From assembly GCA_015655335.1 (NCBI GenBank), contig JAATFF010000069.1, positions 1-64,000 of the forward strand: a stretch of 64,000 bases of DNA. The letters are read 5' to 3'. The translations under genes and the position numbers were made by a program. This stretch comes from Lysobacterales bacterium. Its GTDB lineage: Bacteria; Pseudomonadota; Gammaproteobacteria; Xanthomonadales; Rhodanobacteraceae. The first letter of the stretch is position 1, and each line of letters begins with the position of its first letter. The notes under the pieces are model-generated. The model was given only the letters and a program-made list of their open reading frames with translations, did not search any database and was not told the DNA's origin. Of this stretch, positions 54,958-63,712 are shown in pieces.

Positions 54958-57777
54958 ATGTCTCTCAGGCTTCCAAAGCGAAACCAGAGCCAGCTGACGG
55001 CGCGTTTGCGTCTCGGGCTGCTGCCTTTGCTGATCATGGGTGCGCTGTCCGAATACGCGCATGGCGCGGCTGTCGATCCGGCGAACCCTGCATCGCCGGC
55101 TGGCGCTAGTGCATCGGTCGACTTTGAGACCGATTTTTTCCCTAAGGGCACGGCACCCAAGGTTGATCTTTCGCGTTTCGAGAAGGGTAATTACGTCGTC
55201 CCGGGTACCTATCGCGGGGACGTTATCGTCAACCAGAAATGGCGTGCACGTACCGATATCGTTATGGGTACGGCGCCAGGCACGCAAGATACTGTTCCGT
55301 GTTTCAGCGCGGCGCAGCTTGTCAGTTATGGCATCGATCTGAAGAAGCTGGCTGCCGATCCGCAGCATGCTCCGGCCAAGCCGCTGCCGGAAGGACAATT
55401 CTGTGCGCCGCTAGGTGATTACATACCGGGCGCCACAGCAAGCTTCAGCGGCAACGACCAGGTGCTTACACTGTCCGTGCCGCAGATCTACACCCTGCGT
55501 TCCGCGCAAGGTTACGTCGATCCTTCACAATGGGACGCCGGCATCAATGCCGGTGTGCTCAACTACAACACCAACGTGTATCGCTCCAGCTATGGCGGCC
55601 GAGACACGACCAGCGCTTATGCGGGCATCAACGCATCGTTGAATCTTGGTTCGTGGCATGCATATCACCTGGGTGCGATGACATGGTCGCAAAACCGTGG
55701 CGCCCATTACCAATCCAATGCCACGTATCTGCAGCACGACATCCCGTCATGGCAGGCTCAGGTAGCGATCGGCGACACCTATACCGCCGGCGATATCTTC
55801 GACAGCTTTCGTCTGCGCGGTGCCCGCATCTATAGCGACGACCGCATGCTTCCGCAATCCCAGCGCGGCTATGCGCCGGTGGTGCGCGGCGTGGCGGAGA
55901 CCAACGCGCGGGTACGTGTCAAGCAGAACGGCTACATCATCTACGAGACCACGGTAGCGCCGGGCCCCTTCGTTCTCGACGATCTTTACCCTACCGGTTA
56001 TGGCGGTGACCTCGATGTGGAAGTCACCGAGGCTGATGGCCGCATCAAGCGCTTCACCGTGCCGTATGCGGCGGTTCCGATGTTGCTGCGTCCCGGACTT
56101 AGCCGCTGGAGCATCGCGGCTGGCGAAGTGTCGCAGCTGTCCTTAAAGAATGCGCCCCAGTTCATGCAGGGCACCTATCAGCGCGGTCTTACCAATGTGG
56201 TTACCGGTTACACCGGCACCATTCTGGGTGCTGACTATCAATCCGTGTTGCTGGGTGCTGCGCTCAACACAGGTGTCGGTGCGTTTTCGGCGGATGTAAC
56301 CCATGCACGCAATCGTGTGCCGGGCCAATCGGCTACGCAAGGCGAAAGTCTGCGTCTTGGGTACAACAAGAACATCACCGACATCGGCACCAACCTGGCG
56401 GTAGCCGCGTATCGCTATTCCACCCCCGGCTACGTGAGCTTCAATGACGCGGTGAATCTGCGTAACGTCGTCGCCTACGGCCAGAACCCATACACGGTGC
56501 CGCTTCAGCGCAACCGTCTGGATCTCAACCTCAACCAGACCTTGGGCGAAGGTAACGGGCAGTTGTATGCCACAGCCTCGCGCATCGATTACTGGAACCG
56601 TCCGGGATCGCAAATCAATTACAGCGTCGGCTACAGCAACCGCTTCAAGTCCGTCAACTATAGTTTTTCCGCGCAGCGCTCACTCGACAGCATCCAGAAC
56701 TTCGTACCCGGCCTCGCACCGGTCGACGCTATTCCGAATGCGCCCCATTTCAACAGTTCACTGGCCAACATGCGTCGTGATACGACACTGTTCTTCACCG
56801 TAAGCGTACCGCTGGGTACATCGCCGCGTGCGCCGAACGTCACGGCGATGCTCAATCGCAGCAAGGCCACTGGTACCACGAGCCAGGCCTCCGTAAGTGG
56901 CGTTACCGGTCAAGATAACCGCCTCGCCTACAACGCGACGCTGGGCAACGACGGCAGCGGCACCACCGTCAACCTCAATAGCCAGTACAACAGCGCCGTC
57001 GGCAATGTGGGTGGCGGCATCAGTCGCGGCGACAATTACCAACAGATCAACACCAGCGCATCCGGCAGCGTGATCGTGCACAGCGGCGGTGTCACCTTCG
57101 CGCCGCCTACGGGCGACACGATCGGCTTGGTACATGCCGATGGCGCTAGCGGTGCCCAGATCCAGAACGGGCAGAGCTCGGTGGTGGATGGTCGCGGCTA
57201 TGGTGTCGTGCCGTACCTGCAACCGTACTTGCTCAACACCGTGTCGCTGGACCCACAAGGCACCGACAGCGGGGTGGAGCTGAAAGAAGCCACGCGCAAC
57301 GTCGCGCCGCGCGCAGGTGCCGTGGTGTTGCTCAATTACGAAACCGCCGGCGGTCGAGCCTTGCTTGTCGAAGTCACACTGCCCGATGGTCGCCCGGTGC
57401 CGTTCGGTGCCGATGTATTGAACGAAAAAGGGGACCACGTCGGTGTGGCGGGTCAGGCCAGTCGCTTGTTCGTACGTGGCGTGGAAACCTCTTCGATGCT
57501 TACTGTGCGTTGGGGCATTAACGAGGCGGAGTCGTGCCAGCTCCATGTGGAGCTGGCACCCAAGACCAAGGGCGGCCACAACGACATGGAAACCATCCAT
57601 GCAGGCGTATGTCGCCCCGTGCAGGCGGGTGAAACGCCGCTGGCAAGCGGGACATCTCGTCCGGCAACCAGCGACGCGGCGTCGCACTCCCTTACCGCAA
57701 CGTCGCCCTCAGGATATGCGAGCGGTGCCGCCAACATCTCTCAACCTGACCATACGTCAGGAGCGAACTACTCATGA
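54958..57777 (+). CDS. Fimbrial outer-membrane usher protein
   Basis: 939 residues. Signal peptide (LRLGLLPLLIMGALSEYAHG), N-terminal chaperone-binding domain (VDFETDFFPKGTAPKVDLSRFEKGNYVVPGTYRGDVIVN), 24-strand barrel with plug, middle usher motif FRLRGARIYSDDRMLPQSQRGYAPVVRGVAETNARVRVKQNGYIIYETTVAPGPFVLDDL, and C-terminal domains with a Cys pair (SCQLHVEL and HAGVC). The tail beyond about residue 900 is Ser/Ala-rich. The ATG at 54958 is chosen because the signal peptide begins there and aaaggtg precedes it; an in-frame ATG at 54889 would give a 23-residue extension. Confidence 0.94.
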   Translation: MSLRLPKRNQSQLTARLRLGLLPLLIMGALSEYAHGAAVDPANPASPAGASASVDFETDFFPKGTAPKVDLSRFEKGNYVVPGTYRGDVIVNQKWRARTDIVMGTAPGTQDTVPCFSAAQLVSYGIDLKKLAADPQHAPAKPLPEGQFCAPLGDYIPGATASFSGNDQVLTLSVPQIYTLRSAQGYVDPSQWDAGINAGVLNYNTNVYRSSYGGRDTTSAYAGINASLNLGSWHAYHLGAMTWSQNRGAHYQSNATYLQHDIPSWQAQVAIGDTYTAGDIFDSFRLRGARIYSDDRMLPQSQRGYAPVVRGVAETNARVRVKQNGYIIYETTVAPGPFVLDDLYPTGYGGDLDVEVTEADGRIKRFTVPYAAVPMLLRPGLSRWSIAAGEVSQLSLKNAPQFMQGTYQRGLTNVVTGYTGTILGADYQSVLLGAALNTGVGAFSADVTHARNRVPGQSATQGESLRLGYNKNITDIGTNLAVAAYRYSTPGYVSFNDAVNLRNVVAYGQNPYTVPLQRNRLDLNLNQTLGEGNGQLYATASRIDYWNRPGSQINYSVGYSNRFKSVNYSFSAQRSLDSIQNFVPGLAPVDAIPNAPHFNSSLANMRRDTTLFFTVSVPLGTSPRAPNVTAMLNRSKATGTTSQASVSGVTGQDNRLAYNATLGNDGSGTTVNLNSQYNSAVGNVGGGISRGDNYQQINTSASGSVIVHSGGVTFAPPTGDTIGLVHADGASGAQIQNGQSSVVDGRGYGVVPYLQPYLLNTVSLDPQGTDSGVELKEATRNVAPRAGAVVLLNYETAGGRALLVEVTLPDGRPVPFGADVLNEKGDHVGVAGQASRLFVRGVETSSMLTVRWGINEAESCQLHVELAPKTKGGHNDMETIHAGVCRPVQAGETPLASGTSRPATSDAASHSLTATSPSGYASGAANISQPDHTSGANYS

Positions 57778-58952
57778 CTACGTTGATGGACATCGTGCAC
57801 GCTCTGCGCGCCAGATCCAGGCTTGCTCACTCGTCCACGCCTTCCCCAGCGGCGCACCCGCACGTCGCTGGTGGCAACCATCGCATACGCCGTTGGGTGT
57901 GGTTGGGTGCCCTCGTTCTTGGTGGTGTGTTGCTGCTAAGTGGTAACGCACATGCCGATCCCGGCACGTGTACATTTTCCTCAGGAAGTTCGGGCTTTTC
58001 GCAGCAAGTGCCTCTGTCAGGTTCCCTCACCATAGGTCGGGATCTTCCGGTTGGAGCCATTATTTACACCACGCTTATCACCTCCCAGTCATCGGGGGCA
58101 GATTACGTCGCGTGCACGGCTACGGGTGACTACAACTTAGTACGCAGTTATGTAAGCACACCCTATCCTCTGTCCAGCTACGTCAGCCCCACCTATGGCA
58201 ACGTTTATCAGACATCGGTGCCAGGTATCGGCGTCGCAGTCCTCACCGGCAATGGCGCGACGTTACCGGCAACGGTACAAACGGTTCCTCAATCAGCTGG
58301 TGTAAATTGGTCGGCTGGTGGAGCCAATGTTTTTCAAATGGTTCTTATTAAGACTGGTCCCGTATCTCCAGGAACAGTCACTGGCAGTGGTCTACCGGTT
58401 ACCCAGATGACAACGGGTACCAACTCGCTTCAAATTCAGCTGGCGTCGTTTACCGGTTCAATCAATATTGCGGCGGGGACCTGCGTTACTACGGATGTGA
58501 CGGTGAACCTCGGCACACACAAGCTTTCAGAGCTCACGGGGGTGGGATCGGGCACGGGCTTGGTCAATGTACCCATTCAGTTGAACAACTGTCCGGCTTT
58601 CTATGGTCAAGGGCAGACTGTAATCGGCGGTGTAACCGTGCCGCTTGGTCCGACTGCAAATACCATTAGCTTCCAGGTCAATCCAACAACGTCGGTGGTG
58701 AATGCATCGCAGGGTGTGATGGCTCTTACATCCACGGGAAGCGGAGCCGCCACCGGTGTGGGTATTCAGATGCTGAATGCGAGCGGTGCTCCCATCCAGT
58801 ACGGCACGGCGACGCCTTCGGGGCTTGCGCTGAGTCAGGTCGACGGCGCCAGTTACACCATCAACCTGCAGGCGCGCTATTACCAGACCGCGGCCACCAC
58901 GACAGCGGGCCAGGCGAACGGTTCGGCGACCGTTACCTTGATTTACAACTGA
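57774..58952 (+). CDS. Probable two-domain fimbrial tip adhesin
   Basis: 392 residues. The N-terminus is unusual: about 40 polar residues (with RARSRLAHSS and HRIRRW) precede the hydrophobic stretch VWLGALVLGGVLLLSGNAHA, so the signal peptide would be about 62 residues. After it, residues about 63-225 form a variable, presumably ligand-binding domain (GTCTFSSGSSGFSQQV, FQMVLIKTGPV), and residues about 230-392 a pilin domain with two Cys (AGTCVTTDV, LNNCPAF) and a Tyr-rich C-terminus (INLQARYYQT, TVTLIYN). This is the layout of FimH/MrkD-type tip adhesins. The start overlaps the usher stop (ATGA). Base composition at 58050-58700 looks more AT-rich than neighbours. Confidence 0.78.
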   Translation: MTTLMDIVHALRARSRLAHSSTPSPAAHPHVAGGNHRIRRWVWLGALVLGGVLLLSGNAHADPGTCTFSSGSSGFSQQVPLSGSLTIGRDLPVGAIIYTTLITSQSSGADYVACTATGDYNLVRSYVSTPYPLSSYVSPTYGNVYQTSVPGIGVAVLTGNGATLPATVQTVPQSAGVNWSAGGANVFQMVLIKTGPVSPGTVTGSGLPVTQMTTGTNSLQIQLASFTGSINIAAGTCVTTDVTVNLGTHKLSELTGVGSGTGLVNVPIQLNNCPAFYGQGQTVIGGVTVPLGPTANTISFQVNPTTSVVNASQGVMALTSTGSGAATGVGIQMLNASGAPIQYGTATPSGLALSQVDGASYTINLQARYYQTAATTTAGQANGSATVTLIYN

Positions 58953-58962
58953 GGACAGTGGG

Positions 58963-59505
58963 ATGACAACGATCAAGCCATTCCGCGCATGGTTCTACGT
59001 AGCGACTTGTGTCAGCGTGCTGCTATGGCCGTTCGGCGTGCGCGCGCAAGACCTTACTATCAATTTCACCGGTGCGTTTCAAAACGATACCTGCACGATC
59101 ACTACGCCCAGCATCGTGGTGAACATGGGAGGGGTCAGCGTTAACGACATCACCGCCGTCGGCGTCGGCGCCGCGATCCCCGCTTTCAGCAGCGGCACTA
59201 TCCAGCTGACCTGCGAGGCGGGAGCCAATCCGGAAGTGGCGCTTTTCGATGCCAACAATTCTAATAATGTCGGTGGTTCCAATGTCACTCTGACGCCGGG
59301 CACTGGCGTAGCCAGCGGCGTCGGAATCCAGCTATTTCAGAGCGATGGTACCCCGATCCTGCTTCAGTTAGGTATTGTCCTTGGTCGCAACACACCGGCG
59401 GGCCCCTTATCGTTTCCCTTTACCGCGCACTATTACCGCGCGGCCACGACGGTGACGGCTGGCGCTGCCGATGCGCTCGTGATTTTCCAATGTAGCTATC
59501 CATAG
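58963..59505 (+). CDS. Minor fimbrial subunit
   Basis: 180 residues. Signal peptide ending VRAQ, then the pilin fold with LTINFTGAFQNDTCTI, a second Cys in QLTCEAGANPEV, the segment GVGIQLFQSDGTPI and a C-terminal FTAHYYRAATTVTAG...IFQCSYP. An extra Cys three residues from the C-terminus is odd for a pilin, whose last strand normally lacks one. It follows the adhesin by 10 bp and ends the operon; a tip adaptor or terminator role is likely. The 234 bp after it contain no clear terminator. Confidence 0.82.
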   Translation: MTTIKPFRAWFYVATCVSVLLWPFGVRAQDLTINFTGAFQNDTCTITTPSIVVNMGGVSVNDITAVGVGAAIPAFSSGTIQLTCEAGANPEVALFDANNSNNVGGSNVTLTPGTGVASGVGIQLFQSDGTPILLQLGIVLGRNTPAGPLSFPFTAHYYRAATTVTAGAADALVIFQCSYP

Positions 59506-59739
59506 AATGTCGGGCGCCGTTCGGACGTATTCAAATGACGTCGCATCGAGGGAGTGTAGTCAAAGCTCATTTTTGCATCGAATTCATTGAAACACATCGA
59601 CCAACGGTTTCTGAGAGAGGCCTGAAGCTTTACGCAAAGGGATGGTTTTCCATCGACGCGGTCGCCCAGTGCAACGGCTAATAGCGGAGCAGCGGTTCCA
59701 TCGTTCGCGTAATGATGGAGAGGTCTCGCCCCTGCTTCT

Positions 59740-61152
59740 CTAAGGCATAACGGGCGGCACGTAACTCAGCGTAAGCCCAAGCAGCCACAGCAACCCGAGC
59801 ACAAGTGGCACATGCACCACCAATTGGATAAAGGTAAAGCCAACTACATCGCGTGCTTTCAAACCGAGCACGCCAAGCAGCGGCAACATCCAGAACGGAT
59901 TGATCAGATTCGGCAACGCTTCGGCCGCGTTGTACACCTGTACGGCCCAGCCAAGATGCACATGCAAGTCATTGGCTGCCTGCATCACATAGGGTGCTTC
60001 CACCAACCATTTGCCACCGCCCGATGGTACGAAGAAGCCGAGCACGGACGAGTACATCCCCATCACCAGCGGGAAGGTGTCGGTCGAGGCAATATGCACG
60101 AACAAGTTGGATAATCGATGCGCGAGTGTCACGCCACCGGTGCCGGGCACCTGCGTCAGCGACGCCGCGATACCGCCATAAAGTGGGAACTGGATCAACA
60201 CGCCCGCTGTACTCGGTACGGCGCGAGCCACGGCGTTGAGAAAGCTGCGTGGACGCCAATGCAGTAGCAGGCCCACAGTGAGAAACAGAAAGTTGTAAGT
60301 GTTGAGGTTGGCAATGGCCGTTACGACCGGTTTGCTGGCGAACTCATGGGCGAGCCAGCCAAGGCCAAGTAGCGCAAGCATTACGGATAGCAGCGGGCTG
60401 TATTCCAGCCATTCGCCGGGACGGCTTCGCGGTGGCAACGCTGACGTGGCGGTGTCGGTCGCGCCAATGTCTTGTGCTGTACGCGCGCGAGTTTCCGATG
60501 GCGCAGTAAACCAACAGATCACCAGCGAGACCAGGATCAACACTGCGGTAAGCGCCATCGACTGCCACAAAAGAATTGTCTGGCTAAAGGGCAGCACGCC
60601 GGTGATGTTGAGCAAGCCCGGCGGCATGCTCTTGGGATTGGCCTGCAACTGCGCCGCCGACGAAGACAAACCCATCGCCCATACCGCGCCGAGTCCGAGA
60701 TAAGCCGCCGCACCTGCTGCGCGGTAGTCCATGCGCAACTGTTCGCGTCGGGCCAGCGCTCGCACCAACAAACCGCCAAAGACCAACGAAAAGCCCCAGG
60801 ACAGCAGGGACGCGAGCATGCTAACTAAGCCTACGAGGCAGATCGCCCCACGTCCGGTGCGAGGTATTCGCGCCAGCACGTCGATAAAGCGCGCAATGAT
60901 TGGCGCGGTTGCCACCACATAGCCACTGATCACCACGAAGACCATTTGCATGGTGAAAGGAATCAGGCTCCAGAACCCATCCCCAAAAGCTTGGACGGTC
61001 GCTACAGGCGTAGCGCCGAACATCAAGGCAACCGCAGCCACGATCACAATACCCAAGGCTGCGAAGACCCAGGCATCGGGAAACCATCGTTCCGCCCATG
61101 CGGCGCTGCGCAAGGCAGCTCGCTCCATCAGGCCACCGCCTGCATTGCTCAT
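59740..61152 (-). CDS. Short-chain fatty acid transporter, AtoE family
   Basis: 470 residues with about ten to twelve hydrophobic helices. Family features: ERWFPDAWVFAALGIVIVAAVALMFG, LIPFTMQMVFVVISGYVVA, RGAICLVGLVSMLASLLSWGFSLVFGGLLVRALAR and the C-terminal FVPSGGGKWLVEAPYVMQAANDL, where the GGGKW motif is strongly conserved. E. coli AtoE imports short-chain fatty acids such as acetoacetate and butyrate. No ato metabolic genes are adjacent. The ATG at 61152 is used because upstream in-frame sequence lacks family similarity. Confidence 0.9.
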   Translation of the reverse strand: MSNAGGGLMERAALRSAAWAERWFPDAWVFAALGIVIVAAVALMFGATPVATVQAFGDGFWSLIPFTMQMVFVVISGYVVATAPIIARFIDVLARIPRTGRGAICLVGLVSMLASLLSWGFSLVFGGLLVRALARREQLRMDYRAAGAAAYLGLGAVWAMGLSSSAAQLQANPKSMPPGLLNITGVLPFSQTILLWQSMALTAVLILVSLVICWFTAPSETRARTAQDIGATDTATSALPPRSRPGEWLEYSPLLSVMLALLGLGWLAHEFASKPVVTAIANLNTYNFLFLTVGLLLHWRPRSFLNAVARAVPSTAGVLIQFPLYGGIAASLTQVPGTGGVTLAHRLSNLFVHIASTDTFPLVMGMYSSVLGFFVPSGGGKWLVEAPYVMQAANDLHVHLGWAVQVYNAAEALPNLINPFWMLPLLGVLGLKARDVVGFTFIQLVVHVPLVLGLLWLLGLTLSYVPPVMP

Positions 61153-61271
61153 ACGTATCCCCTCGCCGAAGCGGTTATCGTGATGCGACAGCCGCGCGCA
61201 GGCAAGATGAGACGCTGCCAAGGCACTGAGATGCACTGGCCACGGTCATTGCTTCCGTAAGGTGGCGGTTT

Positions 61272-62189
61272 CTAACGAGCCTGCCGCTGCCGTACCACGG
61301 TGATGGTGACCACGCCAAGCAGAATGATCGCCATGCCGGCGAGATCGAATGGCCCGACATGTTCACCCGCAAGCAACACGCCGAACAGCACCGCCACCGA
61401 GGGATTCACATACGCATAGCTGGTCGCCAATACCGGGCGAGCGTGCTTCAACACATAAAGGTAAGCACTGAAAGCGATCAGCGAGCCGAACACGATGAGA
61501 TAACCGATGGCCAGCGTAGCGCGCAGGGTAGGGTGCGCTGGCAGCTGCTCACCGCCACCGAAGCCGACGACAAGCAGTGCGACACCAGCGCAGAGCACTT
61601 GTGCGGCAGTGTTCATCGGGCCTGCGGGCATGTCCTGGTGTTTGCTCCATATCGAGCCGAAGGCCCAGCAACACGAAGCCACCAGCAGGGCCACTGCACC
61701 CAAACGTGAACCGGACAGATTGCTGCCAAGGTTAAGCACGATCACGCCGATGAAACCGATCACCAGCCCTACATTTTCACGGCGAGTAGGCCATGCGCCG
61801 TACAGACCGGAAAACAACGCAGCAAACAAGGGCACGCTGGCAACCGCTACGGCTGAGATACCCGAACTTACGTGCTGCTCGGCAAAGCACACCAATCCGT
61901 TGCCGAAACCCAGCAGCAATATGCCGGTGAACGCGGCATTGCGCCATTGCAGCCGTGTCGGCAATGGCGTGCCGCGCAAACACAGATAGCCGAATAACAG
62001 CATACCGGCACACAGGAAGCGCGCACTAGCAAGCAGGAATGGCGGATAGCTTTCCAGCGCAAAGCGGATGCCGAGATACGTCGATCCCCAGATGATGTAC
62101 AGCGCGAACAAGCTAAGCGGAATAAACACGCGCGTGTTCGCTATAGGGGCTGGCAGCGTTGCAACAGATGTGGCGGACGAATCGGTCAT
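61272..62189 (-). CDS. EamA family (DMT superfamily) exporter, YedA-like
   Basis: 305 residues, ten transmembrane helices in two EamA repeats. LFALYIIWGSTYLGIRFALESYPPFLLASARFLCAG and GFGNGLVCFAEQHVSSGISAVAVASVPLFAALF mark the first repeat; FGSLIAFSAYLYVLKHARPVLATSYAYVNPSVAVLFGVLLAGE marks the second. Such proteins usually export amino acids or small metabolites; the substrate is unknown. An upstream in-frame ATG at 62246 would add 19 residues; neither start has a clear SD. It follows the fatty acid transporter gene region on the same strand but with a separate 119-bp gap. Confidence 0.87.
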   Translation of the reverse strand: MTDSSATSVATLPAPIANTRVFIPLSLFALYIIWGSTYLGIRFALESYPPFLLASARFLCAGMLLFGYLCLRGTPLPTRLQWRNAAFTGILLLGFGNGLVCFAEQHVSSGISAVAVASVPLFAALFSGLYGAWPTRRENVGLVIGFIGVIVLNLGSNLSGSRLGAVALLVASCCWAFGSIWSKHQDMPAGPMNTAAQVLCAGVALLVVGFGGGEQLPAHPTLRATLAIGYLIVFGSLIAFSAYLYVLKHARPVLATSYAYVNPSVAVLFGVLLAGEHVGPFDLAGMAIILLGVVTITVVRQRQAR

Positions 62190-62409
62190 GAAGAAGCCAA
62201 TGACGGTTTGGGCGGAATGGCTCGTCATCCCGATCTGCATCGACATAACGGCTTAGTGATTGACAGTGAGTCGCATGCGGCAGCGGGTCATAGTCTAGGG
62301 GCATATGCACCATAGTTGAGGGCACTTGTGCACGGTAGCGAGTCTTTTGCAAGACAGGCTTGAGGCGCCATCAAGATGATGCGGGCGGCGATTGCCGCGA
62401 GCGAATGGC

Positions 62410-63300
62410 TTATCCGTGCATAGCGCGGACTTGTTGCGGCGGATCGATAAACTGTCCATGCTCGCGAGCAAGCAGTTCGCGTTTGCGTTCCACTCCCCAG
62501 CGCCAGCCGCCGAGCGAGCCATCTTCGCGTACTACGCGATGACAGGGCACGATCAACGCCAGTCGATTATTGCCGCAGGCATTGCCGATGGCTCGTGCTG
62601 CTTTTGGAGTACCCAGCGCGGCTGCCACTTCGCTATAGCTGCGCGTTTCGCCTGCAGGTATTCGCGTAAGCGCTTGCCACACGCGCCATTGGAAGGCCGT
62701 AGCGGCCACGTCGATCGGCGGTAATGCGGGCGCTTCGGCATCGCTCCAACCTAGCTCGTTGGCGATGCGTGCAATCACGGCGTCGAGCCATTCTTCTCGA
62801 CCCGCATCGACGCGTTCGCGCGTGGCTTGGGGAAACTCGTTGGCAAGTCGTGCTTCCAGCTCCGCATCATCCGCGCCCAGCGTCACCGAGCAGATACCGC
62901 GCGTGGTAGCGGCCACCAGTAAACGACCCAATGGTGTATCGGTCGTGGTGTAGCGGATGCTGGCGCCGGCTCCGCCTGCGCGATAGCTGGCGGGTGTCAT
63001 GCCCAGCAGTCGGTCGCTATTTTCGTATACACGGCTGCCGGAACCGAAGCCGGCGTCGTAAACGGCATCGCTCACGGCAGCGCCTTTGCGCAATGCCGTC
63101 TTCAGTTGGCCAAAGCGGCGTGCGCGATGGTATTCGGCCGGGCTCATGCCATAGCGGCGGCGAAATGCGCGTTGCAAATGGCTGGGACTGAGCTGCACGA
63201 CATTGGCCAGCGCCTCCAGGGTCGGCGCTTCATCGGCGCGCTCAATCAGCGCACGGACGCGTTCCAGCGAATGATCAAGATTGGCGGATAAATCAGACAT
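62410..63300 (-). CDS. Ada-type methyltransferase lacking the N-terminal Cys domain
   Basis: 296 residues. An AraC-type helix-turn-helix domain (residues about 25-105, SPSHLQRAFRRRYGMSPAEYHRARR and VYDAGFGSGSRVYENSDRLLGMTPASYR) is followed by a 6-O-methylguanine-DNA methyltransferase domain with acceptor Cys 253 in LIVPCHRVV, then GGWRWGVERKRELLAREH. E. coli Ada (354 residues) also has an N-terminal Zn/Cys domain that accepts methyl from phosphotriesters and switches Ada into an activator; it is missing here. The protein can repair O6-methylguanine but cannot be induced by the classical route. Confidence 0.9.
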   Translation of the reverse strand: MSDLSANLDHSLERVRALIERADEAPTLEALANVVQLSPSHLQRAFRRRYGMSPAEYHRARRFGQLKTALRKGAAVSDAVYDAGFGSGSRVYENSDRLLGMTPASYRAGGAGASIRYTTTDTPLGRLLVAATTRGICSVTLGADDAELEARLANEFPQATRERVDAGREEWLDAVIARIANELGWSDAEAPALPPIDVAATAFQWRVWQALTRIPAGETRSYSEVAAALGTPKAARAIGNACGNNRLALIVPCHRVVREDGSLGGWRWGVERKRELLAREHGQFIDPPQQVRAMHG

Positions 63301-63369
63301 GGCGGCATCCGATAGCGAATGCCCTCAGCTTAGGAGCGGCATCGTCCGGCGGCCATCCGGATCTTGCGC

Positions 63370-63636
63370 TTAATGGGCGACCGGGCGGGAACTACGGATA
63401 ACGACGTATTCGCCTTCCAGCACCTGAGGATCCTTCGCCGTGCGCGAGGACGTTGCGAGATGGACGCGCTTCCACTGCCGCCACACTAGCCATGCCGCAC
63501 CGCCGACCATTAGCACACCGGCAACGACCAGCCCGAACACCATCAAAATGCCGATGACGAGCAGCCCCAACACCAGGGAAAACGCCTGGGCGAGTGGGTG
63601 GCGACGGCGATGCACCAGCGGAAGTACGACGCGCAT
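63370..63636 (-). CDS. Small membrane protein, unknown function
   Basis: 88 residues with two close hydrophobic segments (FSLVLGLLVIGILMVFGLVVAGVLMVGGAAWLVW, residues about 19-52), a basic N-terminus and a cytoplasmic tail ending EGEYVVIRSSR. The tail element EGEYxVI is seen in small predicted membrane proteins of related bacteria; no function is known to me. It is divergent from the Rieske gene starting at 63713 and lies 69 bp upstream of the ada-like gene on the same strand. Confidence 0.7.
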   Translation of the reverse strand: MRVVLPLVHRRRHPLAQAFSLVLGLLVIGILMVFGLVVAGVLMVGGAAWLVWRQWKRVHLATSSRTAKDPQVLEGEYVVIRSSRPVAH

Positions 63637-63712
63637 GTTAAAAATCCGTGTGTTAAAATCAATGACTTACGCGTGAAACAATGAGGCCTTCGGGCCCTCG
63701 AGGCAAGTGCCG

